Below, piece after piece: positions 16,659 to 25,057 of a DNA stretch of 64,000 bases (position 1 is the stretch's first letter; each line of letters opens with the position of its first letter). A model generated the notes under the pieces. That model was not told the origin of the DNA. It was given only the letters and a program-made list of their open reading frames with translations, and ran no database searches. The translations under genes were made by a program, and so were the position numbers. Origin of the DNA: Ornithobacterium rhinotracheale DSM 15997. GTDB taxonomy: Bacteria; Bacteroidota; Bacteroidia; Flavobacteriales; Weeksellaceae. Location of the stretch: assembly GCF_000265465.1 (NCBI RefSeq), contig NC_018016.1:1-64000 (forward strand), given 5' to 3'.

Positions 16659-17144
16659 CTAAATTTTATTGAAAAAATAGGCTATTTCTTCGGTGAAAAT
16701 ATCAATAGGCAAACTGTGCTCCATTTGGTTGCGCCAATGAATTTCCATTGGAGCATTTTTTAAGTCATCTGAATTTAAAATTTTAAAACTCTCTAGCGGA
16801 GGCACCACTTTGTCTTGTGCTCCAATCACGACTTGCAAGAATTTTTCTCTCGGGGCAAGTTTTGGCAAATCGATGTAATTTTTGGCAAAAGGCAAGGCTG
16901 GATTAAATAAAATTGCAGGAATTTGCAAAATCCCCGATAAATAATAACCGAGCAATCCGCCCGCACTTGACCCCACAATTAGATCCACCGATTTATATTT
17001 TTCTACAAAAATATTTAATAAATCAGGCGTTCCTTCATAGTCGATAGATGGAGCAAGTATCTCTACATCGTAGCTTTGTAGTGCTTCTCGGCGATCGTCG
17101 TGCAAGCAAGAATTAAGCCCATGCAAATATAAAAGTGTTTTCAT
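16659..17144 (-). CDS. YqiA/YcfP-type alpha/beta-hydrolase (UPF0227)
   Basis: A 161-residue small serine hydrolase. It opens with LLYLHGLNS (oxyanion strand), has the nucleophile elbow GSSAGG with Ser60, a likely acid Asp in GAQDKVVP near 118, and the catalytic His in MEHSLP. This matches the short esterase family YqiA/YcfP. The start is three bases from the wecC stop, so it is co-transcribed with the UDP-ManNAcA genes. The substrate is unknown; acyl-ester removal from a sugar or lipid precursor would fit. Confidence 0.83.
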   Translation of the reverse strand: MKTLLYLHGLNSCLHDDRREALQSYDVEILAPSIDYEGTPDLLNIFVEKYKSVDLIVGSSAGGLLGYYLSGILQIPAILFNPALPFAKNYIDLPKLAPREKFLQVVIGAQDKVVPPLESFKILNSDDLKNAPMEIHWRNQMEHSLPIDIFTEEIAYFFNKI

Positions 17145-17147
17145 TTT

Positions 17148-18362
17148 TTAATGTTTTTTGGATTGAACGCCACAAAAATCAAGAACGATTTTATCTTTTA
17201 AGTCTAAATTTTCAAACTCATCGTGTGCTACCAAAATAGCGATAATATCTGCTTTTTCAATGGCTTCTTGATACGGCGTGAGTTTAAATATCTTGTGAGT
17301 GGCAATGTTGGGTTCTACAATGTAATAATCCTCGTCTTGTGCATCTTGCAAAACTTTTTGCACAATATATTTGGCAGGAGATTCTCGCAAATCATCAATA
17401 TTGGGTTTAAAGGCTAAACCTAAAAGTGCAATGGCGGGAGATTTTCCGTTTTTTATCTCAAAATCTTTCCTTGCTTTTTTGATTTGTTCTGCACACCAAA
17501 AGGATTTATAATTATTGATTTCTCGTGCTTTGCCGATTAATTGAGATTCCATCGGGAAGTCTGACAAAATAAAGTAAGGATCCACCGCAATGCAATGGCC
17601 GCCCACACCACACCCAGGGTTTAGGATATTTACGCGCGGGTGCTTGTTGGCAAGTTGAATGAGTTCCCAAACATCGATGTCTGCCTTTTCACAAATCAAT
17701 GAAAGCTCGTTGGCAAATGCGATTTGCACATCGCGTGAGGAGTTTTCGGTGAGTTTGCACATTTCGGCAGTTTTGGCATTGGTTGCGTGCAATTCGCCTT
17801 GCACAAATTGCGTGTAAAACTGCATGGCTTTTTCTGTTGCTTTCTCTGTTGTGCCACCAATCACACGATCGTTGTAAATCAATTCGTGCAAAATGTTGCC
17901 AGGCAACACACGCTCTGGGCAATACGCAAAATGGATTTGATTCTTTAATTCTGGACGAAGGCTAAAAACTAAATTTTGCATTCGTTCAGTCGTGCCAATG
18001 GGCGAAGTCGATTCAATGATGACTAAATCTTCTGGCTGCAAATGTGGTGTAATGTTTTCAATCGCTTTTTCTACAAACGAAGTATCGGGCTGGTGGTTTT
18101 CCTTAAATGGCGTAGGCACCACAACCAGATAGGTTTTGGCTTGAATGATCTCTGTACTAGCTTGCAATTTTTGACTTTTCACCGCTTGGGCTACCATGTC
18201 TTTTAAATCAGGTTCAAAAATATGAATTTCCCCACGATTGATGGTTTGTACCACATCATCATTAATGTCTACGCCCCACACATTCAGTCCTTTATTGGCT
18301 AAAACAGCGGCGGTGGGCAATCCAATATAGCCTAAACCTACAATTACAACATCTGCCTTCAT
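17148..18362 (-). CDS. wecC: UDP-N-acetyl-D-mannosamine dehydrogenase
   Basis: NAD-dependent enzyme that oxidises UDP-ManNAc to UDP-ManNAcA for surface polysaccharide. The 404-residue protein has an N-terminal Rossmann motif VGLGYIGLPTA, the middle domain with YCPERVLPG, and the catalytic Cys in LNPGCGVGGHCIAVDP near residue 250. A C-terminal UDP-binding domain includes LGLAFKPNIDDLRESP. Related UDP-glucose dehydrogenases share these motifs; the neighbouring wecB makes the ManNAc assignment likely. The start overlaps the wecB stop by four bases. Confidence 0.92.
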   Translation of the reverse strand: MKADVVIVGLGYIGLPTAAVLANKGLNVWGVDINDDVVQTINRGEIHIFEPDLKDMVAQAVKSQKLQASTEIIQAKTYLVVVPTPFKENHQPDTSFVEKAIENITPHLQPEDLVIIESTSPIGTTERMQNLVFSLRPELKNQIHFAYCPERVLPGNILHELIYNDRVIGGTTEKATEKAMQFYTQFVQGELHATNAKTAEMCKLTENSSRDVQIAFANELSLICEKADIDVWELIQLANKHPRVNILNPGCGVGGHCIAVDPYFILSDFPMESQLIGKAREINNYKSFWCAEQIKKARKDFEIKNGKSPAIALLGLAFKPNIDDLRESPAKYIVQKVLQDAQDEDYYIVEPNIATHKIFKLTPYQEAIEKADIIAILVAHDEFENLDLKDKIVLDFCGVQSKKH

Positions 18363-19480
18363 TGGTTTAAATTTTCTGTAAAGTTAATGATTTTTTCGCA
18401 GGCTTTGCCATCACCATAAGGGTTGTGCAAATTGCTCATTTGTGCATAAAAAGCGGTATTGTCTAGCAATCGAGAAGTTTCATTAATTATTTTTTGCGTA
18501 TCGGTACCTACAAGAATCACGGTTCCGTGTTCCAAAGCCTCTGGACGCTCGGTGGTGTTTCGTGTTACTAAGACGGGCTTGCCTAAACTCGGTGCTTCTT
18601 CTTGAATGCCCCCGCTATCGGTAATTATGATTTTGGATTGATTCATCAGCCAAATAAAATCTTGATAGGCGAGTGGTGGAACTAGTAAAATATTTTCTGT
18701 ATTGCCCAAAAGTTCCTGAACAGGTTCTTTGATTTTAGGATTTAAATGTACGGGATAAATAAAACGCTTTTCTGGGTATTTTTGAGCCAAAGCAAGAATG
18801 GCTCGACAAATGTTTTGAATGCCTGTACCGTGATTCTCTCGGCGATGTCCCGTGATTAAAATTATTTCTTGATTTTTAATTTTATCAATTAAATCTTGAT
18901 GAACGATACTAGGATTTTGTTTAATTTTCTCTACCGATTGCATCAACGCATCGATGACGGTGTTGCCCGTAACGATGATATTTTTTTCGGCAATCCCTTC
19001 GTTGATTAAATTCTGTTTGGCGCGTGGCGTGGGCGCAAAATGATATTGTGCTATGCGAGCCGTTATTTGGCGATTCATCTCCTCGGGAAAAGGCGAAGCT
19101 AAATTATAGGTGCGTAATCCCGCTTCAATGTGGCACACGGTGATTTGCTGATAAAAACTTGCCAATGCTGCCGCCATGCTTGTGGTGGTGTCGCCGTGCA
19201 CAAAAACGAAATCGGGCTGAAAATCATCTAAAACCGATTTTAGCTGAATTAAGATTTCTGCCGTAAGCTGATTTAGATTTTGCCCTGGTCGCATTAAATT
19301 TAAATCATAATCAGGTGTAATTTGGAAAAAATCCAGCACTTGGTCGAGCATTTCTCGGTGTTGTGCTGTAACGCACACTCGGGTTTCAAAATTTTGCATA
19401 TCATTTTGAAAGCCTTTTACGAGTGGAGCCATTTTGATGGCTTCGGGGCGCGTTCCAAATACGATTAAGATTTTCTTCAT
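18359..19480 (-). CDS. wecB: UDP-N-acetylglucosamine 2-epimerase (non-hydrolysing)
   Basis: Converts UDP-GlcNAc to UDP-ManNAc, the substrate of the overlapping wecC product. I start it at MKKILIVFGTRPEAIK; an ATG five codons earlier would place the start inside the likely promoter. The 373-residue GT-B-like protein has the family motifs GTRPEAIKMAPL, HGDTTTSMAAALASFY, HIEAGLRT, TGHRREN, SGGIQEEAPSLGKPVLVTRNTTERPE. It is first in a leftward operon of seven genes. A possible -7 box TATATTCG lies at 19485-19492. Confidence 0.95.
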   Translation of the reverse strand: MKKILIVFGTRPEAIKMAPLVKGFQNDMQNFETRVCVTAQHREMLDQVLDFFQITPDYDLNLMRPGQNLNQLTAEILIQLKSVLDDFQPDFVFVHGDTTTSMAAALASFYQQITVCHIEAGLRTYNLASPFPEEMNRQITARIAQYHFAPTPRAKQNLINEGIAEKNIIVTGNTVIDALMQSVEKIKQNPSIVHQDLIDKIKNQEIILITGHRRENHGTGIQNICRAILALAQKYPEKRFIYPVHLNPKIKEPVQELLGNTENILLVPPLAYQDFIWLMNQSKIIITDSGGIQEEAPSLGKPVLVTRNTTERPEALEHGTVILVGTDTQKIINETSRLLDNTAFYAQMSNLHNPYGDGKACEKIINFTENLNQ

Positions 19481-19530
19481 AATGCGAATATACATTTTTT
19501 TGCACGAAAAATAAGGCGTTCAAACGCAAA

Positions 19531-19558
19531 AAAGGCAAAGAATTTAATCTTTGCCTTT
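19531..19558 (-). terminator. Terminator of the FKBP lipoprotein gene
   Basis: Perfect 11-base stem AAAGGCAAAGA / TCTTTGCCTTT with a 6-base loop, preceded on the plus strand by an A-run (U-run leftward). It separates the FKBP gene from the wecB operon. Confidence 0.75.
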
Positions 19559-19591
19559 GGGTTTATTTATTCAAGAAATCAAATCTTCTTT

Positions 19592-20461
19592 TTACTCTTT
19601 TGGAGTGTCTTTGCTCACTACTTCAACATCAAAAATCAAAGTAGAACCTGGAGCGATGTCTTCGCCAGCTTTTGAGTCGCCATAAGCTAATTCTGCTGGG
19701 ATATAGAATTCGTATTTAGAACCTACTTTCATAAGTTGTAAACCTTCTACCCATCCAGGGATAAGGGCTCCGTCTTGCAAAAGGAAGTCGATACCTTCTG
19801 GTTGATTTTGCTCAGAACTATCAAACACTTTTCCGTCGATGGTTTTTCCTGTGTATTTGATTTTTACATGATCTCCAATTTTTACATTATCGCCAGAACC
19901 TTCGTTCAATACTTTATAAGCCAAGCCAGATTGCGTAGTTTTTACAGCTGGGTCTTTAGCCTTTTCCGCGATAAATTCTTTACCTTTCTCTTTGTTTTCT
20001 TTTGCTTCTTTAGCTTGCTCTAGTTGCATTTTTTTCTGCTGATTGTTGGCATAGCTATTCATCACGATTTCCACAGAATCTTTTTTGATTCTAGTTTCTT
20101 TCTTATTTAAATAATCGCTAAAACCTTTGATGATTTCATCTCGACTTAAACCATCTTTAAGCATTTCGTTTTCTAAAACACCATTGATTTGTTTTGCAAT
20201 ATTAATTCCGTATGCATAAGAACTCATTTTTTCTTCGTTGTTAAAGTAGTCTTTCACTCCTTTTTCAACTTCGCTGTAATTGATTGAGTCTTTGTTTGCA
20301 GGATTGTTTTTGAAGCCTTCTAATTGCTCTGCCAATGTCATACCAAAAGCATAAGACGCATCTAAACCTTCTTGACTAACTTCAGAATTTACTTTGCTGT
20401 CGTTATTTTTACAAGCAACAAACACTGCTGCTACAGATAGTGCTAAAAATATTTTTTTCAT
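19592..20461 (-). CDS. FKBP-type peptidyl-prolyl isomerase lipoprotein (Mip/FkpA-like)
   Basis: Periplasmic or outer-membrane lipoprotein of 289 residues. The signal ends in lipobox FVAC with Cys17. The N-terminal helical dimerisation region (about 30-165) contains a duplicated motif, DASYAFGMTLAEQL and MSSYAYGINIAKQI. The FKBP domain (about 185-280) has GDHVKIKYTGKTIDGKVFDSS, the Trp of PGWVEGLQLMKVGSKYEFYIP and LAYGDSKAG. It catalyses prolyl isomerisation and chaperones outer-membrane proteins. It is a single gene with its own terminator. Confidence 0.92.
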   Translation of the reverse strand: MKKIFLALSVAAVFVACKNNDSKVNSEVSQEGLDASYAFGMTLAEQLEGFKNNPANKDSINYSEVEKGVKDYFNNEEKMSSYAYGINIAKQINGVLENEMLKDGLSRDEIIKGFSDYLNKKETRIKKDSVEIVMNSYANNQQKKMQLEQAKEAKENKEKGKEFIAEKAKDPAVKTTQSGLAYKVLNEGSGDNVKIGDHVKIKYTGKTIDGKVFDSSEQNQPEGIDFLLQDGALIPGWVEGLQLMKVGSKYEFYIPAELAYGDSKAGEDIAPGSTLIFDVEVVSKDTPKE

Positions 20462-20643
20462 AAAAAATCGAATTATCCTGCAAGTTTACAAAACTTTAAT
20501 GAATTTAGAAAGATAATTTTTGTTTTTGTTTAGGGTAAAGTACTGATTTTAGCCACGTTTTTTTCTTATTTTAAATCATAAAAAATTAGACTTTTAGTCA
20601 TGAAAAAAAACTGAAAATCAACCTTAAAAATAGCCCGAATTAG

Positions 20644-20651
20644 TATTTTTG
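20644..20651 (+). promoter_or_regulatory. Probable promoter -7 box for the Dyp peroxidase gene
   Basis: TATTTTTG fits TAnnTTTG and lies 23 bases before the ATG. No clear -33 TTTG is seen at the usual distance. Confidence 0.45.
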
Positions 20652-20673
20652 TATAATCTAAAAATCAAAATGT

Positions 20674-21609
20674 ATGTGTAAAAAGTATCAAAATGTAACG
20701 GATTACCCGAATAATAACACCATTTTCTCTGTCTGGATGTTGAGAGAAAACACCGATTATGTTTCTGTGTTTAAGGATCTTTGTGCATTGGTCATTAATC
20801 TAAATAATACGGCTGCTGTGCGTTTTCCAAATGATCAAGCAAGTATAGTTTTGGGCATTGGCTACCAAGCGTGGAAAAAGCTAAATTTGCCCGAGCCTCT
20901 GCCTAAAGAGTTAAAAGATTTTGTAGAAATCAAGGGAGCGAAATATACGGCAGTTTCTACGCCAGGGGATTTGCATTTTCACATCAGAGCTAGAGAAAAA
21001 AGTTTGTGTTATGACATGGCAACCGAGATTGCTAAAGTGTTGAAACCTGTGGCAGATTGCACAGTAAATATCGAAGGGTTTAAATACTGGGACGGGCGTT
21101 CGATTCTTGGTTTTGTAGACGGAACCGAAAACCCAAGAGGAGAGGATCGTGTGCATTTTGGCGTTGTGGGAGAGGAGGATCCAATGTATGCGGGCGGAAG
21201 TTATCTTTTTGCACAAAAATACCTGCACAACATGTTTGCTTGGAACGATTTAAGCATCGAGGAACAAGAAAAAGTAATTGGGCGAAGCAAGCAAAATGAT
21301 GTGGAAATGAGCGATGATGTAAAGCCAGACAACTCGCACATTGCCCTCACCAATATCGAAGATGAGAACGGAGAGGAGCTAAAAATCATTCGCGAAAATA
21401 TGCCTTTTGGGAATCCCTCTACGCAAGAAGTGGGGACTTACTTTTTGGCTTATGCAAGTACATTTTCTACAACAGAGCATATGTTAAAGCACATGTTCAT
21501 TGGCGAGCCAGAGGGAAATTATGATAGAATTTTAGATTTCAGTACGCCAGTTACGGGAACTTTGTTTTTTGTACCAAGTTTGGACATGCTGGAAGAATTT
21601 GCTGAATAA
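20674..21609 (+). CDS. Dye-decolourising (Dyp-type) haem peroxidase
   Basis: Cytosolic haem peroxidase of 311 residues. The hallmark GxxDG motif is GFVDGTENPRG at residues 146-156 with the distal Asp149. The proximal haem ligand is probably His222 in DNSHIA, and Arg240 in IIRENMPFG completes the distal site. There is no signal peptide and no Tat motif, so it is an intracellular B-type enzyme. The C-terminus does not resemble an encapsulin-loading peptide and no encapsulin gene is nearby. It stands alone between the FKBP gene and a converging aminopeptidase gene. It probably protects against peroxide or handles porphyrins. Confidence 0.93.
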   Translation: MCKKYQNVTDYPNNNTIFSVWMLRENTDYVSVFKDLCALVINLNNTAAVRFPNDQASIVLGIGYQAWKKLNLPEPLPKELKDFVEIKGAKYTAVSTPGDLHFHIRAREKSLCYDMATEIAKVLKPVADCTVNIEGFKYWDGRSILGFVDGTENPRGEDRVHFGVVGEEDPMYAGGSYLFAQKYLHNMFAWNDLSIEEQEKVIGRSKQNDVEMSDDVKPDNSHIALTNIEDENGEELKIIRENMPFGNPSTQEVGTYFLAYASTFSTTEHMLKHMFIGEPEGNYDRILDFSTPVTGTLFFVPSLDMLEEFAE

Positions 21610-21628
21610 TTCTTATTTTAACTTATTT

Positions 21629-21664
21629 AAAAAGCCCGTTCAAATCAAATTGAACGGGCTTTTT
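21629..21664. terminator. Bidirectional terminator between the Dyp and M1 genes
   Basis: Perfect 15-base stem AAAAAGCCCGTTCAA / TTGAACGGGCTTTTT with a 6-base loop between converging genes. Confidence 0.9.
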
Positions 21665-21685
21665 GTTTTTACACTAAGTTATTTT

Positions 21686-24193
21686 TTAATCTTTAATTTC
21701 ATTGATTACTTCTTCCAAAACTTCTATTTGCTTTTTCAAATCATCGTTTGGATATTGCTGATAAGTTTTTTGTTTAAGCTCAAGTGCATTGTTTGCCATT
21801 GCACGCAAGAAAGGAATTGCCTCTTTTTGGTTCTCTTTCATAAATTTATAATAGTTGCTATATACTTTGGCAATCGCTTGGGTAGATGCCAAATCGTTGG
21901 TAGAGAGAATCCAATCAAAAGCCATTTGAGAAGCCTTAGCATACTCAGGTTTTATGTATGGCATGAGTGCGTAGAGAGCTGCCATTTCATTTAGCTCAGG
22001 AAAATAATTGATTTTATTTTCTTGTCGCCATTGAGGAATTAATTTCTCCAACAATCTCGGAGAGTTTACGGCTAATTTTATATCTAAATCTTCTGATAGA
22101 TTGTCTAATTCCTCTGGTGCATTTTGACTTAAATAATCAATTGCAGCACCTTTCACTGCAAAAGATTCTGATTTTAAAGCATTTTTAAATAAATTCAAAT
22201 ACTTTTTGTCTTTGTCTATTTGAGCTAATTTCTTCAAAGCTTCGGCACGAACTAGCGTTTTTGGATCGCTTTCAGCAATTTTAGCCAGTGCTTCTTCCGC
22301 TTGCTCTTGCACCACAGAATCGGTAACATCAAGCGATTCTATGGCTAATTTTCTGATACCAGCAGACGGATCTTTCATTGCAGTAATTAATGTAGAAAGT
22401 GCATTTTTACTTATCAACTGATTGTATGCCAATTTTTTAATAGCTTGCATTCTCGACGGCAATTCATCTTTGCACAGTAAATATTGTTGAACATATAAAT
22501 CCACAGGTTTCTCTTCATTAAACTCAACCACAATATCATTGATTCCATCTACCACCACCAATTGTGCTTTTCCTTGTGTGCTGAATTTAAAGGTGTTAAG
22601 CGGTTCTTTTTTTACCCAAACTTTATGGCGAGTTCTTTTGCCATTTTCGTAGACATCAATGGTGAGCGGGAACTCAAACAAAGGAGATTGTGTTTGTTTT
22701 AAATTAACAACCACTTCGTTAGGTTTATACTCAGTTACCACATTGATTTTTGGGTGCCCATGTCCAAAAAACCATTGGTTGAAAAACCAGTTTAAATCTT
22801 TTCCCGTAACATGTTCAAATGCCAATCGCAATTGCTGAGCTTCAGCTTTTTGATACTCGTGGTGGTTCAAGAAATATTTAATAGATTCAAAGAAAGCGTC
22901 GTCGCCTAAATAACTTCTGAGCATGTGCAGGATGTATCCGCCTTTGTTGTAAGTTACTCGGTCAAACATGTCGCCCACTTTTTTATAATCAAAGCGAACT
23001 AAATCTTTGTGAAAATTGTTCCCAGAAAAATAATCTTCTAAATCTTCTTCGCGCAGCTCATCGGCATAATCTTTTCCGTATTTATGCTCGCGCCATAGGT
23101 ATTCGCTATAATTGGCAAATCCTTCGTTTACAGTAAGATTGGCAAAGCTTTCGCTCGTTACCAAATCTCCAAACCAGTGATGCGCCAATTCGTGTGCAAT
23201 GACATCTTCCCAAACATTTTTATCTACTAGTTCACCATGTTTTTGCTGAGCCGTTTGCGAATGGCTCACCGCTGTGGTGTTTTCCATGGCACCTGTTACA
23301 AAATCACGCACCACCATTTGCGAATATTTATCCCAAGGATATTCATAGCCAAATTTCTCAGAGAAAAAAGTCAGCATTTCAGGGGTTTTTCCGAAAATTT
23401 CTTTGGCTACAGATTTATATTCAGGCTCCACATAATAATTTACAGGGCGTCCTTTCCATTGGTCTTCTACCACGGCAAAATCTCCCACACCGATGAAGAA
23501 TAAGTAAGGTGCATGTTTTTGCGTTTGTCGCCAATTATCGGTGCGAGTTCCGTTGGCATTATCAATTTTAGAAGTAAGCGTTCCGTTTGATAGCGTTACG
23601 AAATTCTTGGGAACTGTAAGGCTAATTTCTTGCGTGGTCTTCTGGTTGGGCGAATCAATTGTAGGAAACCAGCCCGAATTGTCCATAGGCTCTCCCTGTG
23701 TCCAAGCTTGTGTTGGGATATAGGAGTTTTTGCCTTGTGGATTGATGAAATACAAACCTTTATCTTTAGAATAATACTTTTTATCTCGTCCAGGCACGCC
23801 CTCTGGATAAGCTGTGTACTGAATAAAGATTTTGTAAGTCTGATCTCGTGTATAAGTTTTATTTAATTTAATCTTTAATTTCTGCTGATTCAAATCGTAA
23901 TCATACTGCAATGGCGTAGTGTTTCCATTATTGTTTACAAGCGAAATTTGATGAATCAACATATTTTTGGCGTCCAGCGTAAGCGAATCCGTAGGGTAGA
24001 AGTGAGGTTTTAGCGTAAGCCACTCCTTGCCATCAATCGATTGATTGTCGAAATTCAATTTTATATCTAATTTCGTATCAATCAAATTATTGATTTGCTC
24101 CTGCTCTGGTCTATAAATATCTTTTCCCGTATTTTGCGCATGTACATGAAGCCCAAGGCTTATGCATAGCAAACTGAAAACTGCTTTTTTCAT
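21686..24193 (-). CDS. M1-family zinc aminopeptidase, exported, with HEAT-like tail
   Basis: An 835-residue metallopeptidase. I start at the Met that opens a Sec signal (MKKAVFSLLCISLGLHVHAQ); 37 extra upstream codons look non-coding. An N-terminal beta domain covers about 30-230. The exopeptidase motif GAMENTT is followed by the zinc site HELAHHWF with His334, Glu335 and His338, and Glu357 in NEGFANYSEY. The C-terminal third (about 600-835) is helical with repeated alanine/leucine units resembling HEAT repeats. It probably trims peptides in the periplasm for nutrition. It converges on the Dyp gene. Confidence 0.93.
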   Translation of the reverse strand: MKKAVFSLLCISLGLHVHAQNTGKDIYRPEQEQINNLIDTKLDIKLNFDNQSIDGKEWLTLKPHFYPTDSLTLDAKNMLIHQISLVNNNGNTTPLQYDYDLNQQKLKIKLNKTYTRDQTYKIFIQYTAYPEGVPGRDKKYYSKDKGLYFINPQGKNSYIPTQAWTQGEPMDNSGWFPTIDSPNQKTTQEISLTVPKNFVTLSNGTLTSKIDNANGTRTDNWRQTQKHAPYLFFIGVGDFAVVEDQWKGRPVNYYVEPEYKSVAKEIFGKTPEMLTFFSEKFGYEYPWDKYSQMVVRDFVTGAMENTTAVSHSQTAQQKHGELVDKNVWEDVIAHELAHHWFGDLVTSESFANLTVNEGFANYSEYLWREHKYGKDYADELREEDLEDYFSGNNFHKDLVRFDYKKVGDMFDRVTYNKGGYILHMLRSYLGDDAFFESIKYFLNHHEYQKAEAQQLRLAFEHVTGKDLNWFFNQWFFGHGHPKINVVTEYKPNEVVVNLKQTQSPLFEFPLTIDVYENGKRTRHKVWVKKEPLNTFKFSTQGKAQLVVVDGINDIVVEFNEEKPVDLYVQQYLLCKDELPSRMQAIKKLAYNQLISKNALSTLITAMKDPSAGIRKLAIESLDVTDSVVQEQAEEALAKIAESDPKTLVRAEALKKLAQIDKDKKYLNLFKNALKSESFAVKGAAIDYLSQNAPEELDNLSEDLDIKLAVNSPRLLEKLIPQWRQENKINYFPELNEMAALYALMPYIKPEYAKASQMAFDWILSTNDLASTQAIAKVYSNYYKFMKENQKEAIPFLRAMANNALELKQKTYQQYPNDDLKKQIEVLEEVINEIKD

Positions 24194-25013
24194 AAGAAAA
24201 CAAATATAGCGAAATTTAAAATCTTTTCGCAGACTTTTTGTGTGAAAAATTATTAAAAATAGGAGAGGGAATTTGTCGTAGAAAAACAAGAAGCACACAA
24301 GCATCGTGTAGCGGAAAAGTGGCAGAATTTAATATAGGTTTGTTTAGGTTTAGGTCGTAGATTTTGCCCAAATCCGCCCACGATACGGTGCATCTTTTAG
24401 TGTTCTTAAAAATATACTTGGTTTAGAAAATCACTAACACATTTTACGCAGATAAAATAAAAGTATAAGTTAAAGAACACATCATTGAAAAAAATATATA
24501 GGTTATGGTTTGTTTCTCTTTTTCGTTGATTCTAAATCCCCCGAGTGGATTCCCCTGCGGGGGATGTGAAATCAAAATTTAATTATTAGGCTTAGGTTAA
24601 CTTTAAATAGGTTTTGTCTCTTCTTTTTTTTTTCGGTTTGTTTTTTAGGTATAAAAAAATCGCTACAATCTTTTAGGTTGCAGCGATTTTATAATTTATG
24701 TTATCTATTCTTTTATCCTTCAAATTTTAGCATAAATCTATCGCTGCACCATTTAGATGGCACATCATAATAGAAATCTTATGCATAAACTTGTTGTTCA
24801 TAGGTTTGTCTTAATTGTTCAGCAAATGTATGAAATGTTTTCTAACTGACAAAATAATTAAGTGTAAAAAAACATGAAAATATTATATTTTACTTTTAAT
24901 CAAGTGTTTGCGATAATTATTTTTTTATTTAAAAAATCATATTTAGAGGTATTTTCTAAAAAATATGCCGAAAATGGGATTTTTATATAGTCTAGTTTCA
25001 AGTGAGAAATGAA
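24194..25013. other. Gene-free region of about 820 bases with hairpins and TAGGTT words
   Basis: I find no convincing coding frame or known RNA here. It holds a GC-rich inverted repeat (24536-24565, ATCCCCC / GGGGGAT with a second, competing TCCCC at 24551-24555). It also holds a terminator-like hairpin at 24658-24690 (AAATCGCTaCAA / TTGcAGCGATTT). The word TAGGTT or TAGGTTT recurs about eight times on the plus strand between 24331 and 24805. The rest is AT-rich. An unannotated small RNA ending at the 24690 hairpin is possible. Confidence 0.5.
24658..24690 (+). terminator. Orphan terminator-like hairpin
   Basis: Stem AAATCGCTaCAA / TTGcAGCGATTT with one mismatch and a 9-base loop, followed by TT. 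No gene on either strand ends next to it, so it may terminate an unannotated transcript. Confidence 0.5.
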
Positions 25014-25043
25014 AAAAGGCTTCAATTATGATTGAAGCCTTTT
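25014..25043 (-). terminator. Terminator of yidC
   Basis: Perfect 13-base stem AAAAGGCTTCAAT / ATTGAAGCCTTTT with a 4-base loop, 14 bases beyond the yidC stop on the minus strand. Confidence 0.85.
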
Positions 25044-25057
25044 GGTTTTAAGAAATA

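Noticed and set aside
20674-21609. Encapsulin cargo status of the Dyp peroxidase
   Set aside because: The C-terminus (DMLEEFAE) lacks the usual encapsulin-loading motif and no encapsulin shell gene is next to it.
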